A DNA stretch of 64,000 nt from Pseudoscleropodium purum (GCA_963969395.1 OZ017795.1:13764001-13828000), one strand, 5' to 3'; positions 1-12,375 are shown, counted from the stretch's first letter. Notes: generated by a model from the letters alone, not told the origin. Made by a program: numbers and translations.

Positions 1-638
1 AGGGGTCCTCAAAATCTCTCTGTTGGTGAATCTGGCGTTTGCTTAGTACTCAAAAATTCAGTTCGTCGTGAGATCTTTCAGCATCGATTCATCAAGGACA
101 GAACCCCACTAGATAATCGAGGTTTCTCAGCCCCATTCTAAAAGTCAATGAAAACTGTTTATGGTAAAGGGCTGATCAGGGCAACTGAAAAAATGTGAGT
201 TTCAGGAACCAAATTGAATGCTCATGCGCAAAATGGAAACTTAACGAGGTGAGGATTGGAGCTCCAGAGTTTCATCCAAGCATCGTGAATCGCAAATCCT
301 GCTTCAATCCCAGTGTATCTCAATTTTTTAGCAATTTGCTGCAGTTCGGAGTGTCTGCATGCTTCTTTGATTATTTACAATTCCTCCGCAATTGAATTGG
401 TTCTTGGTCTCTCTTAAATTCTCAAATCCAGGAGGCTGGGTTTACGGGAAACTGTTCAACGACAGAGTGATAGTACCTACAATTGCATGCTCTACACTTC
501 AAAAAAAGCAACATTACGAATAAAACGAGCTTAATGACACTCGAGTAGACTAGAATTCTGCTGCACCAGAATGGTTACCATTGATTTGAAAATTCGACAA
601 TACAATTTGCTTTGCAGAATCAAATTCTCTTAAAGATT
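1..638. other. No supportable feature
   Basis: Moderately AT-rich DNA with no long reading frame, repeat or RNA gene that I can support. It lies just downstream of the terminal exon read on the minus strand at 639-825, so part of it may be that gene's 3' untranslated region. Confidence 0.4.
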
Positions 639-825
639 TTACTCTACAACTCTCCTGACTGCTTCAGGTGCGTATACAACAGGAACCCCAACAAGAGATG
701 AAAGCAGTATACCAAGAGAACAGGCTGCCAAAGCGAGCTCATGAGACAGGTTGGTGACAAAGATCATAGCAGTATCACCCGTGCACATGACAATGGGGCT
801 ATCGGCTTTGTGAAGTGCCGCTACT
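639..825 (-). CDS. Terminal exon of an unrecognised membrane-like protein gene
   Basis: On the minus strand a frame runs from a splice-acceptor-like TTAG (ending at 826) to a TAA at 639-641. It encodes about 61 residues with protein-like composition: a SPIVMCTGDTAMIF stretch, a hydrophobic segment AACSLGILLSSLVGVPVVY, then a basic C-terminus ending RRVVE. The hydrophobic segment could be a transmembrane helix close to the C-terminus. I do not recognise the family. Upstream on the same strand, about 990-1250 and 1500-1600, other short frames look partly protein-like (for example FLSFNVTDIDGT near 1515-1560), but I cannot join them into one model. It may be the last exon of a real gene or a remnant. 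Confidence 0.35.
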
Positions 826-2988
826 CTAAGCGAAAATGAACACAGCTTGTGATTTCTTCAAGCGAGGACATCAAAAAGTTGCAAATGGAGAACATACATG
901 TGCTGAAATTATGATCAAAACCTCTCCAAAAGATATCAATGGCCTCTGGTGATCCAGGGCTACCATATAAGTATAGACTTGAGACGGAGTTATATGTTGG
1001 ACATAATGCTCAGCAGGAGGACATCACTTTGAACACTATAAGCAAACATTTCAGCTGAAAGCACAGCGAGGCACTCAAAGCACCCCAGCAAACAGAGTAT
1101 ACCATAATGCCAGCGAGAAGCACATGATTTGTCGACTTGATATATCACAGTCTCCACAGGGAGAAGCCAGTAGGATTTGTGATAAGACCGGAATGGCCGT
1201 GTAGGTCTTCCACTTAAGAAACCTTCAAATGACAGCCACTGATACTGCAATGCTCTCTAAATATTGGAATAAGGACGCTCTTAATGTAGCTGCTCACTCA
1301 GGCTGGTTCGGCTCAAACATGCCTAACAAGTGACCATCCAAGCCTCGCATTGCCGCTACCTGCACACTGCAAGTGGCAATTAGCACCAAAAGACTTTTCT
1401 AACGATCACAAGCCTGGTTCATGAGTAAGAAAGCAGAGCAGCGACCCACCTCGCCCTGAGGAGGGTGCTTGATTGGACCATCAAGCTCTCAACACAGTGC
1501 CGTCTATGTCCGTCACGTTGAACGACAGAAACGGCGAGTAGCCCTTCGACAACTCCACATTGCTGCCAAGCCGAATTCCTCACTCGTTAGCACCACGAGT
1601 AGCACTCTACAAATGGATAACTGCATCCTCGTCATGGCCATCAGAATTTCAAACTTAGAGCCACATTTTGAAAATTTTAGTCCATGCAGAGAGCTAGGAC
1701 CCCTATCCAAAACATTTTTCGTCATTTTCTGGAGTATTCCAATGACGGAAATGAATAAGATCGAGAGAGATATGAGCGTTGGAAAAATGCAGCTTTCACC
1801 GGTCTTTGACTGTCAATAAATCCATCAGGCATTGTTCAATCATGATGGTCATTCATTCTTAGCATGTCGAATGCATTTTTCTATATCAGGTATTCGAAAT
1901 CTAATCTTACATTCACCATATCATTAAAAACAAGAAAAACTAAATATTCGTTTGCATTTTAATTTTTACTGTGCTACTTTGAAGCAATAGAAAAATTCAA
2001 TAACATAGCCAATTGACAACATTTCGGTAGAACAATGACATAACTTGCATGACGTTTAAGGGAGAACACAATCCTGGAATGTGCACATATATATATGTCG
2101 AATGGCTCATTTACTACGAAGGACAGAAGACCGAAACCAATTTCGAGCTAATCCTAAACTCAAATCCCTCTAAACCCCTGACTACAGAACCTTCCGTGAG
2201 ACAATCTCGATCTAGTCAATCACACCTTCTTCCATCTTGCTCTGTTTACTCCTTCGTTAGTTCGTCGAATCCAAACCCCAAAGGCAGAGACAAAACCATG
2301 ATTAGACATAAATGGTAATGAAAGAACTCAGAGGCAGGCCAAGCACCTGGGAGCTTCCATGAGGGCGATCATTCAAATCAATCGCACCTGCTTTCATCTT
2401 TATTCTATTTACTCATTCGAAACTCACCCGACTCCAAATCTTAAACACAGAGACCCCCGAAACCGCCGCTCCGGTCTGGCGCAAACGCCGAAGCATCCGC
2501 CTAATCGTCCTCGTGAATTCGTACATGTGAGCAAGCAATTTATTCACATCAGCTGCAATCTTTCACTGGAATGGATTCCTTGGAAACCCAAAGTGTAAAA
2601 GCAGGGGGAAGTCAGAGGAAGCATGGGTGCAGAACCTCCGTAATATCACTCACACAGATTCTACCCAACAGAACGTGATATTAACAAGCTGCTACACCCC
2701 GTTTCTGTAGTAGCACTGTAGTAGCCCGCTTTTTGAATAAGGACCTAGCTTCTCAGTACATGTCCCTCACAGTAATGTAGGAATGCAGATGTAAGGGAGC
2801 AGGGTAGGCAAGAATTTTAGACCAGAAGCACCTGTCGCTGGAGTAACATACATGAGTGGGGAATTGAAGGTGCAGGAGGAGAGCAACACACCCACATGAG
2901 GACAAAAGTGAAAACCTTGTCAATTTCATTAAATTGGGAGGATTGTAGTGCCAAAAATTGTGATACAAAGATCTATAAAACTATGATA
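826..2988. other. No defined gene; possible upstream exons and a weak direct duplication
   Basis: No complete gene is visible. Short minus-strand frames at 990-1250 and 1513-1725 may be exons belonging with 639-825, but frame and splice evidence is too weak. About 2206-2300 and 2376-2460 resemble each other in direct orientation (TCAATC-CACC...CATCTT...TTTACT), suggesting a diverged duplication of roughly 170 bp. Confidence 0.3.
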
Positions 2989-3001
2989 GTTGAAAAGAAT
3001 C

Positions 3002-3184
3002 ATGTCGAAAGAGGACCCAACGCCGAAGCATCGAGTCTTTGCATATGGTCCAGGTTGTTGGAAAGCCTTTGTGGTGGACAATGACATTCAAGAAGGTGAC
3101 ACCTTGGTCTTTGCCTTACTGGGGTATTCGAGATTCAAGGTCGACACCATCAAGGCTGTCCCTGTGGAGGACCATGAGGAGTAG
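3002..3184 (+). pseudogene. B3 DNA-binding domain fragment
   Basis: The 60-residue frame contains the C-terminal half of a plant B3 domain: an aromatic GCWKAFVVDNDIQEGD block followed by TLVFALLGYSRFKV. This matches the family pattern W-x-x-F-(8)-EGD-x-x-F-(5)-F-x-V. B3 domains bind DNA in plant transcription factors of the REM, VRN1, ARF and LAV groups. The N-terminal half of the fold is missing: stop codons lie just upstream in frame (near 2982-2989), and the frame ends at a TAG after an acidic DHEE tail. No flanking exon could be joined. It is probably a gene fragment, or an exon whose partners I did not detect. The subfamily cannot be assigned. Confidence 0.55.
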
Positions 3185-3624
3185 CCTTCACAATGTCTAC
3201 CATGACACTTGAAAACCCACCAAGGAAAAACCAAGATGTCACTTACTTGGATGCCGTTGTCCATCACAAAGATTTTTCATTGACGAGGACTATACGCAAA
3301 GACTCAATGCTTCGACCGGTGTTAAATCTTCCTTCACCGTGACCTTAATGGGCTACGTTTGGTAACGAGAGCACTCAAATTGGCAGGCATGTGCTCTAAC
3401 AAAAAGTCCATGGAAATTCCTGCCCAACCGGCCATTGATAGCATTAGTTCAAACGTTTGATCATCAAGGTCGGACCCAAAGTATGGAGCTTCATTGGACC
3501 ACTGGAAGTAAATATTGACAAATCGACGACCCAAATTCTTTGAGGAGATTCTCAAGTGAAATGGTTCAGCATTTTTTAATTCATTTGGTCATCATGGTCC
3601 GAGCAATGGAATATTTAGTACTAC
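3185..3624. other. No supportable feature between the B3 fragment and the inverted repeat
   Basis: Mixed-composition sequence. Around 3240-3350 it keeps a codon-like look but has no open frame, and may be decayed downstream B3 gene sequence. Confidence 0.3.
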
Positions 3625-6600
3625 CATTGACAGATTAAAGATATTTAGCAAATCCAGCACGAGTTTGAATCCCTCAGTCTAGAAATGCATAACTGTGACC
3701 TGTCTTGGAGTACGTGCACCAGTGTTACTTACGATCATGATCACTTTGGTAGGAACATTGCAAGAGCATTCTACAGTAAAGAATTGCAAGATTAAAAATG
3801 TAAACTGATAAGTTTTCAACGTTTAACCAAATACATATTCCTGAGATAATATAGGACATTCTCAAGCGAAAAATCCTGTTCAACAGTGTAGCATTTGTTA
3901 ACTCCTTCACTGACGACTGAAGACTGCATGAAAGTCAAGGAAATTGATATGAAAATCAATCAACTAAGCCCCCAAACAGGGAGACATACATCGATAGTGA
4001 TGAAGGAACTCACCTATAATGAACCGTAGTTTGAGTTACCTAGACCACAATTTGCCACAAGGACTCAAATATGATATCGCGACTCGAGGGGATGAACGCC
4101 AGACGAAATGGCACTGTGAACATTTCTGAGTGAAAATAAATAAAGCCATTCAGGTGCATATATTATTCTGTTGACTACCTGCAAAATAAAAAAATGAACA
4201 TGAAAACAAGTAATTGTTGAAACAGGGAGACATAAGTGCAACTCACAATAGTGATGAAAGAACTCAGTCTCTTGACCCAACGCAACCTTGTCCACAACCC
4301 AAAACCCACAACTATATCTACGTAACATACATGAAGCTTAGAATGCTCATATTGTATTATGAGTGTCCACGAACTGCAAATACAAGAAATCTAACATAAA
4401 ATCAAGTAACAAAACTGCTGAAACAGCCACGGCGACGCACACTGCAGCGATCGATCGTGCCGGCCTTCAATTCTGGTCTAGAGGACCTGTACAATTCGAA
4501 ATGAATTAAGGTGACGGACTTGAATGTACGTGACGACCCTCCCTGCTCAGTGGTACCAGTCTCCCCTTAATTTCGCTTTTACGCGACACACACAGAACTT
4601 TCAATCTGTCGACGGTGACAGGAACGCCCATCTCCCCTTGCACACTCAGCGCCGGGGCTAGAAAGCATTCCCACGGACTGACTGTCTTCCTTCTCGCATC
4701 AACGAAAGGGGACGATCGATCAGAAGGTGGAATAGGGCTCTCCTCTGGCCAGCTTATACTCTACAATCAGCAATGTTGCATGCAAAGCCTTGGAACAACA
4801 CAAACCCATTCATGAGTAAGTCCCTGCTTGCTCTGTGCTGCATGTGCTAGCTTCTGTGGCGACTTGTGATCGAGGACTCAATTCAAGCGTGGCCAGCCGC
4901 ACATGTACCGAGTGTCACAGCCTGCGATCCGAGACTTGAACTTGAGCTCTCAAGGCAAGGCCGGCACGAGGGATTTCCAGATAGGCACCGGTGCCGTTGA
5001 TCACAGGTGCTCATCGAGTTCTCTCTCTCCGTCTGTTATCAAGGCGACTCTAGATGCGAGGAAGAGGGTTCAGTAGACTTTCCAACGACAATCGCATGGC
5101 TGGGAACGGCCGGAGTGTTGTTTTGTAATTTTTGCATGGAACTGTACTAGTTTGGTTTTGGTCGGAAAGAATCCGTTTTGCTGGGAGTGGTGCATGTGCA
5201 TGTCAGTAAGAGTGTTGATTTGGTGATGACCGGGTTGTGAGTGATCGAGCTAGTTAATAAGTTCTGACAAATGTCACTGTTGCTGTATACAGTGTGGGTC
5301 ACCCTCGGGCTGTTCAGCAGCTAGCTTTGTTAGGTTTCTTGAATTTGCAGTTCGTTGAAAGTCTGAACAGAACACGAGTTTTCAATTTCTGAGCTTCATG
5401 TATGTACTTCATATATATGTTACCTAGAAATAGATGTGGGTTGTGAGTTGTGGACAAGGTTGTGTCAAGGCAGTGAGTTCTTTCATCACTGTTATTGTAC
5501 AGTATGTCTCATTGCCTGTTTCAGGAGTTACTTGGTTTTCATGTTCATTATTCGATTTTGCAGTACGCCAACAGAATAAAGAGGTTCATTTATTTTCACA
5601 AGTTTAGAAATGCACACACAGTGCCACTCCGTCTGGTGTTCATCCCCTCGAGTCGCGACATCATATTTGAGTCCCTAAGTTTCTGCAAAGTGTGGTGTAG
5701 GCAATTCAAGCTTCGGTTCATTATGGGTGAGTACTTTCATCACGTACCATCGATGTAGGTCTCCCTGTTTGGGGGCTTAGTTGATTGATTTTCATATCAA
5801 TTTCCTGCATTTGCATGCAGTCTTCAGTCTTGCATTTCGTTTGTTTATGTCAACACTTTCAGAGCTTCACTTATGCTATTTCAAAATGCATTGATAGGAA
5901 CACATTAGAAGACAGATGGTTACGTGTGTGTTTTTGGTTCAGTCTTGTAACTCCGATGGAGTTAACAACCAAGCCAGCTGCTTAATTTATGACAGCTACC
6001 TAGTTTTGATGACGATGGCATCACCGAACAATAATGTCGAAAGCATTGCCACGAAAATCTCAAATATGATTTCACGACTCAAGATGAGAAACGCCAGTTT
6101 CTTGAAAAAGAAAGGCAATGGCCACGGACACGGAGATGGTGCAAGGACCCGCCTTATGTTTGCAAGCACCTAAGTGCGCATTTATATTCATTTTCACTCA
6201 CAACAGATATTTCGTTAAAATGGCGCCATTTTTCTGCCATTTTTCCATTACTTTTTTAGGACTGGTATAGTTTTGAGACCACATGGTCTGAAATCTAGGA
6301 CTGGTATACAGTTCAAACCGCACGGTCTGAACCTAAAAGTGCCAAGTTTGTGGAATACCGCCTTTTTAACGAAATATACGTTTCACTTGTTTGAAACTGT
6401 TTAATGTTTTTGATTTTGTAATGTTTGTATGCTCTCGCTCCACTTGCTTATACCTTGGTGACCAAAGGTGTTATCAAATGCTTACTGTTGGATAGGAATC
6501 TTCACTTGAGAATGTCATGTATAATCTTCAAGATTTGTTTAAATTAAATGTTGAAAATTTATAAGTGTACATTTTTAATCTTGCGTTGTCCTACTAAGTG

Positions 6601-6725
6601 TACAATGCACTTGCAATGTTCTTATCTTCAAAAGTATCAACTGCGGTACATGTACTCTAAGACGGGCTAGAGTTATGCATTTCTTGATTGAGAGGGTTTG
6701 AAACATTGTAGGCTCTAGTATATTG
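3625..6725. repeat. Old, diverged large inverted repeat (about 3.1 kb overall)
   Basis: The reverse complement of about 3625-4460 aligns with about 5245-5830 plus 6467-6725, with frequent substitutions and small indels. Landmarks pair in inverted orientation: CCCCCAAACAGGGAGAC near 3970 with GTCTCCCTGTTTGGGGG near 5760; the CCCCTCGAGTCGCGA block near 5645 with its mirror near 4080; and CATTTTTAATCTTGC near 6570 with its mirror near 3790. The right arm carries an extra block of about 635 bp (about 5832-6466) that itself holds another partial copy of the arm and a small MITE. A less repetitive, GC-richer core (about 4460-5245) lies between the arms. Within an arm, the motif GTGAGT-CTTTCATCAC is also repeated directly. 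It could be a foldback-type element or a decayed inverted gene duplication. No coding sequence was recognised in the core. Confidence 0.6.
6208..6376. mobile_element. Small MITE, ATTTCGTTAAAATGGCG family, copy 1
   Basis: About 169 bp bounded by inverted ends: ATATTTCGTTAAAATGGCG at the left, and the reverse complement of ATATTTCGTTAAAAAGGCG at the right. The inner sequence holds the conserved GGTATTCCACAAACTTGGCAC and CGGTCTGAA blocks. Related copies lie at 12376-12541 and 42574-42706. It has no coding capacity. The superfamily is not assigned because the target duplication is not clear. Confidence 0.6.
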
Positions 6726-7512
6726 ATCCAATTGCCAAATGGTAATAAAATCCCAAATTGAAGAAGAAATTTTTTCTACAATTATAGTAATTATAGGAGT
6801 TTATTGAATTCTTATTTGATAAATCAAGAAGTTGTACTATTCAAGGCCCATTTTGATAAAGGTCTAAAGAGTCTACTTTAGGCTTTTTGAGAACTCATGC
6901 AAGGCAGTCTATTTGACTTTAGACATTGTTTTTCTTGCATAAAATTTTAAGCAACAACTTCTATTGATCACACTCAATAGATTATGGATGAAGCTTTGTT
7001 GTATGGAGTTTCTAAGAGGTTAAGAGTTTCTAAGAGATGCCGAAAAACATATCATATGCCCAATTTGGGTACTTTGTGCAAAAGTTACAGGGCTCCGAAG
7101 TTGGCAGCCGGTCAGCTCTAATCGGTCCGATTCGTCTATGAACAGTAATATGTTGTCCGTTATGACAACCTTGTTACAAATTTATAATATTAATTTTTGT
7201 GTGAGTCTTTAGGCACAATTTACACTAAATATACATTCTAGTTCCAAGACCATTAGAATTCCTATGGCATGAAAATGCCTTTACACCTAAATACTTTCAT
7301 ACTTAGGATACATTTATACCAAGGATGAAGAAAATATAGAATAAAAGTGTGAAAGATGATTGTGAAGATAATGTTTTTCCTAAGAATGAAACATAATTCA
7401 CATAAAAGGAGGAAATATACATAACTACCTAGGATTGAACTAGGAATAGATAAACCTAGGACTCCAGCTAAAGGATGTAAATACCTTCACTATTTAAAAA
7501 AAAGAATCTAAT
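6726..7512. other. AT-rich intergenic DNA
   Basis: No open frame, repeat or RNA gene that I can support. Confidence 0.4.
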
Positions 7513-8207
7513 CACTATAAAAGAATGGCGTTTGAATTGACATATATTTGACATAAATTTGTATGAAATGTCAATTTGTACTTCTATCATATCTGTAGTC
7601 AATTGTTTTGTCATATTCAAGTCAATATCTCTTTTTCATTGTAATTTTTTTGTTACTTCAAATAGTACAACATCCAAATGAACAAAAAAAGTTAGCACAT
7701 TTGTTCATTTTGAATTCCAAAAGATTTTATTACTTAGGCAAAATTTAAATCACCACAAATAGAATTCTATATCAAAAAAATCTAATTAAAGGAAAGTAGA
7801 CAAACTTTTTTACCTTGATGATAGGAAAGAGGTTTCTTTGGAAATATAAGAGAGGAGGAGACAAGCTCTTTATGCAAATGGGGTGATAAAAGGTATAACA
7901 AACTATCTACGTAGTCCTATCTATGTGGCAACTAGTCTTTATCGGGCTGGTCCTCAAGGATTGGTTTTTGGCTTGCCATGTGGCAACCATTTATTTAGCA
8001 TATTTAGAAATGACTTCTTTCTTTTTACTTTTTATGTGACAAAGAATATAGTTGACAAAAATTTTGTCAATTAAACAATGAGAATTGACAAGAAATTGAC
8101 ACAATTTCTATCAACTACATGTGCGAATCAACACATCTAAATTGACATTGCAATTGACAAAATTGTGTCAATTTTTTGTCAATTTAGATAGAATTTCTCT
8201 TGTAGTG
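7513..8207. mobile_element. Non-autonomous CACTA element with ATTGACA subterminal repeats
   Basis: The 695-bp element starts CACTATAAAAGAAT and ends with the reverse complement of CACTACAAGAGAAAT. It is flanked by identical AAT trinucleotides (7510-7512 and 8208-8210), the 3-bp duplication typical of CACTA (En/Spm) transposons. Both ends carry many copies of ATTGACA or its complement TGTCAAT, the expected layout of subterminal transposase-binding repeats. No transposase frame is present. The termini and target duplication make this assignment solid. Confidence 0.8.
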
Positions 8208-9261
8208 AATTTTTGGAACATTATAATCCCAATGGGTACAAATTATAATGTTCATTAGTTTAAAACAACTCTTCCAACTACTGCAGTTCTCTATATTGTG
8301 CATTTTATTGGTCAAATTAACTACCAATGATTTGAGTTCTAATGCCAAAGACTTCTTCTCAGGCTATTTGCTTTGTTAAGCTTTCAACTCCCAAAGATGT
8401 AGAAAACATATATTTTTTAATTGCAGTATGTACATAGTATACATTCCAAAATACAAGGTATATTTAAGATGCAATAAAGCTTCAAATGGCCTTTTTTTCT
8501 AACTCAAAAGTTGCTAGTAGAAATTCTCTACAATTTTTTTGATCTTTTTAAACTTTCTTGTGCAATTTCCATAAAGATTTGTACCCATTGAATTAAAAAA
8601 AAAAATAAGGCAATTCAACATTTACTATTACTATACTACTTTGGGCATGAACTATTGAAGGAAGTTTGAAATCATTTGCCATTTTTTGCATTATATAAAC
8701 ATGTCAAATGTGAGAGTGACTATGCATTTGCTTTTGTAGTAAACATTGCCTTAAAATGTAATAAATTATTTGTGGGGCACAAGGGGCATGAATACAATCT
8801 ATACCCTTAGCTTGCAAGTGGTTCATACAAGAAAAATGCATGTGCATACAAGTGTGTTTAGATCAAAAGTGAAAATAGTGACCTTGTGTGGCACTCAATT
8901 TGACCCTCATTTTCGAAGCGTAGTCCATTTGTTTAGACTAGCCTAGAACTCCATTCTTTAGAGAAAGACACTTCTTGTTTGAAGATCATGGGTACAATGA
9001 ATGGATGCAGGAATAGAAGTAGTTTGCAAATACAAAGTGAATTATAAATTTATAATGATTACAAGCTATGGCATTTACCCTTTAGGAGTATTGCACCCTT
9101 GACCTATGTGTGCATCAAGGTGTGCATTCATGTCTTGGTACTTGAATATATACCTCTGCCCAATTTCACATGCTTCATTAAATTAAATTGTAATCAACTT
9201 ACTAAGAATTTCAATATAATATTCTTATAATAAAATCAGAAGGGGGTCACTACACACTTAG
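8208..9261. other. AT-rich intergenic DNA
   Basis: No gene or bounded repeat that I can support. Confidence 0.4.
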
Positions 9262-9435
9262 AAGTGATGAACAAAATAAGTTGATAGTCATGGTAGTGCC
9301 TGCCACTTTCATTACTCTTAAATAATAGCCAAAACAAGTTGGTAGTCATGGCAATGCCTACCACTTTCATCACTCATAAGTGATAGCCAAGACAAGTTGT
9401 TAGGCATGGCAGTGCCACTTCTATTACTATGTATT
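9262..9435. repeat. Short tandem array, 3 copies of about 58 bp
   Basis: Three imperfect direct copies with the core AAGTTGGTAGTCATGGCA-TGCC-ACTTTCAT begin near 9278, 9336 and 9394, a period of 58 bp. No coding potential. Confidence 0.65.
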
Positions 9436-10377
9436 ATACACTATACTACCTGATGAATTAAATGACCCCCATGTAAACAAAAAGGGTTTTCAATAGGGTT
9501 TGGGATGATAGGCATTTTCAAAGATTACTTCATACAACTAAAACATTTTAGAAAATATTCTAGCAATATTTTAAAATTATTCTTTGAACAATTCAGCAAA
9601 GGACTATATTAGGACTACTTGTCTTTCTAAGTCTCTAAGTAGTTGGATTTTTCTGTTAGTTTTTGAATTAGAAAGAACTTGTCTTTGTTTTTAAATGTTT
9701 TTAATTACTTTCATATACAATGCCTTCCGTCAATACAAAATACATTGCCTAGTCTTGTTTTCTCTTGTCTAAGAATTAGACAATCTATAAATAGGCAAGA
9801 TTTAAATATTCCTTGATCAATCTAATTTATAACACAATCTTTTGCTTTGTCAAATTTGTTTTTTTATATAGTTATATAATTGAAGTTTTAATCTTTTGAA
9901 CATTTTGAATGAATATTGAAATATGTTTTCTATAGCTTTGTTTGTAATTGAATGATTAATAATTATTCACTTAGAGATTACATATAGATTTGAAACAAAA
10001 TAGCTTGGAATCAATACTTTGAGAACTTTGCATTTTTCAAAACTTAAGCATTACAATTTTTTTGCATTTAAATGTATGAACATGTAAAGAATTTCATATA
10101 ATCAAGGAAATTTTGATCACAAAAACACTAGAATGTGAGTAGTGAAAAGAAATAGATTATACCTTTATTAAATCGTAAATGCTCAAGGACCAAAGCCAAT
10201 TATATTTTGGTGTTGATAAAATTTCAAAGTTAAGAAAATACTTATCAAAGCACTATTTTTAATTGAATATCCTTTAAATTCTATCTTTATCATCAAAAGT
10301 CTAATTTTCAAAATAGATGTTTATGATTTTTTTGAGTTAAGATTTTCTACAAGGATATGCACTATAAACCTTGATTT
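9436..10377. other. AT-rich intergenic DNA
   Basis: No gene, bounded element or RNA gene that I can support. Confidence 0.4.
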
Positions 10378-11471
10378 CACTATAAGAGAAAGGGGTGTTT
10401 TAAGTGGGTTTTAAGTATAGATCTAGATATAAGATTATAAGTAATGACCTTTAAAGAGATTTTTAGTAAATATTTACTAGAAAATTTTAGTTTGGCGAGT
10501 AGAACCACCCCTACCTTCCTACCATCCCACTTGTATAAATGGCTTTTCATTTCATCCTTTCATATATACATACTAATTGGCAAGTATGTTGCATATACAA
10601 TACATATAAAACATCATATTTGGCAAATGTCTTACTTCTTACCACCCCACTTGTATGAAAGGCTTGTCATTTCATCTCTTCATATTTACACACTAATTTG
10701 TCAAATGTGATGCATATACAATACATACAATACACCATATACCATATTTAGCAAATGATTTACTTTATACCACACTACTTGTATAAAAGCCATGCAATAC
10801 ATTTGCCAAAAATGGTATACAATATATAGTATATGGCATATTGTGTGTGATGTATTGTATGTGATGTATTGTTGCAACTTCATATGTAATCATATGCAAT
10901 AGTAGAATGACTACCCTTTATGCAATTTTCATTACACTCCTTTTTGCACACATTGCTATAACTAAAAAATGATAGGAAAATGACTTCACACACTCTAGGG
11001 AAGTGACTTGAACCCTAAGTCCACATCACTTCAAAATAACCACGGAGTACTTTGCCATGTGTCAATCCATTAGAAGGGTGCCAAGACTCCATTTCAACTT
11101 CTAAATGACTACATAATGACTTCAAGCATGGCTATATATATGTATCAAATTTGTAATGGGTCTATTGTAACTTTGAAATGACTTGCAAATGATTGGCCAA
11201 GCGGGACAAAAGGGGGAAGCACTTTCCACATGACAATATAGTAGCTATTTGCTTAAGGTAAACTTTCTTTAACAATTCAAAAATAACTATCTCTCATCCA
11301 TTTATACATCTAAGGTACAAATCATTGGTGATAATAAAGTGGACAAGTCATTTTACATGACTTTTCTACTCAAATTGCAAGGCCTTAAGTAATTTTTAAA
11401 TCATTGTTGTCTAGAATGACTTGTGGACAATAATTTTCTGCAGTCATTATTACCCCCAATTTCTTATAGTG
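10378..11471. mobile_element. Probable CACTA-type element
   Basis: The left end CACTATAAGAGAAAGGGG mirrors the right end, whose reverse complement is CACTATAAGAAATTGGGG, giving a 1094-bp candidate. The flanking trinucleotides (TTT and ACA) do not match, so either the pairing is wrong or the duplication has decayed. It contains the 120-bp tandem repeats at 10510-10800. Sequence near that array (CTACCATCC-ACTTGTATAAA) recurs around 37570 and inside the CACTA element near 46790, which supports family membership. No transposase frame. Confidence 0.5.
10510..10800. repeat. Tandem array of about 120-128 bp units
   Basis: Three successive copies start at the landmark ACCATCCCACTTGTAT (10521), ACCACCCCACTTGTAT (10641) and ACCACACTACTTGTAT (10769). 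Between the landmarks lie ATACAATACAT and ATTTGGCAAATG blocks that form local short palindromes. The array sits inside the probable CACTA element. Confidence 0.65.
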
Positions 11472-12375
11472 ACAACACCTAAAATCCATTCAAAAAACTA
11501 GAGCTCATCATGTAAAATGCAAGTTTCTTATAATAATTTATTTTGGAGGGAAGAATTGTGGTCTAAACACTTCAAAGGGAAAACATTATTAAACATCACC
11601 CTGACATACAATAATGTTGAAGCAAGGTCGAAGATAATACTAAAGTATGTATAATTATGAAGTTGACTATGTTTGACATTGTTTCTCAACGTTGTCCAAA
11701 GTAAATACCATTTTCAAAGATGTTTGTTGCTACTCATTGCATATATATCTGGTCAAGTACATGCCAAAATTGGCATGTTTATTTGGAAACAATTGCTAAA
11801 GCATTTTCTAAATGAAACATTGTTTAACCCTCCAAATTCTAGTAGTGTTATATATAACTAGTTCAAGAGTCTATTTTTTGAGGTCCAATTGTTGGATAAG
11901 GAAACCAATTGACGTCATGTCTACTTTTGAACAATAGAATGTGCCTTGATACGTTCCATCTAACAAGTGGAATGGACACAACTTCTTATTCAGAGGTAGT
12001 GGCTGGATCATGCTTTGCAATGGAAGTGATTGTGCATACCTTCAATTCACATTCAAAAGACCCAACACACTACAATTCTATTGTGATAATGTATTGCCAT
12101 TGATATGATTGGTAATTTATCCCTCTTGTGCCTTGAATTTGTGCCACACAATTCCACTTGCAATTGGTCAGTCTATGACAATAGGTAGATAGGGCCTCTC
12201 CATTCCACCAACGAGGTAGAAGCGGATCATCCATCAATCCCAGCTTACATAAACAACAATGATGTAGAGCTTTGAAACAAAAAAATCCATTCCAGTCATG
12301 TGAGTCCTTGCTTTTGTTTTGTGTTGTGTTTCTATGCCAACTTGTGATTAAGGACTCCATCATAGTTGCAACCAA
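11472..12375. other. Intergenic DNA with degraded protein-like frames
   Basis: Plus-strand frames at 11673-11861 and 11909-12103 have somewhat protein-like composition (for example LDTFHLTSGMDTTS), but they are broken and not recognised. They may be decayed transposon coding sequence. Confidence 0.3.
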
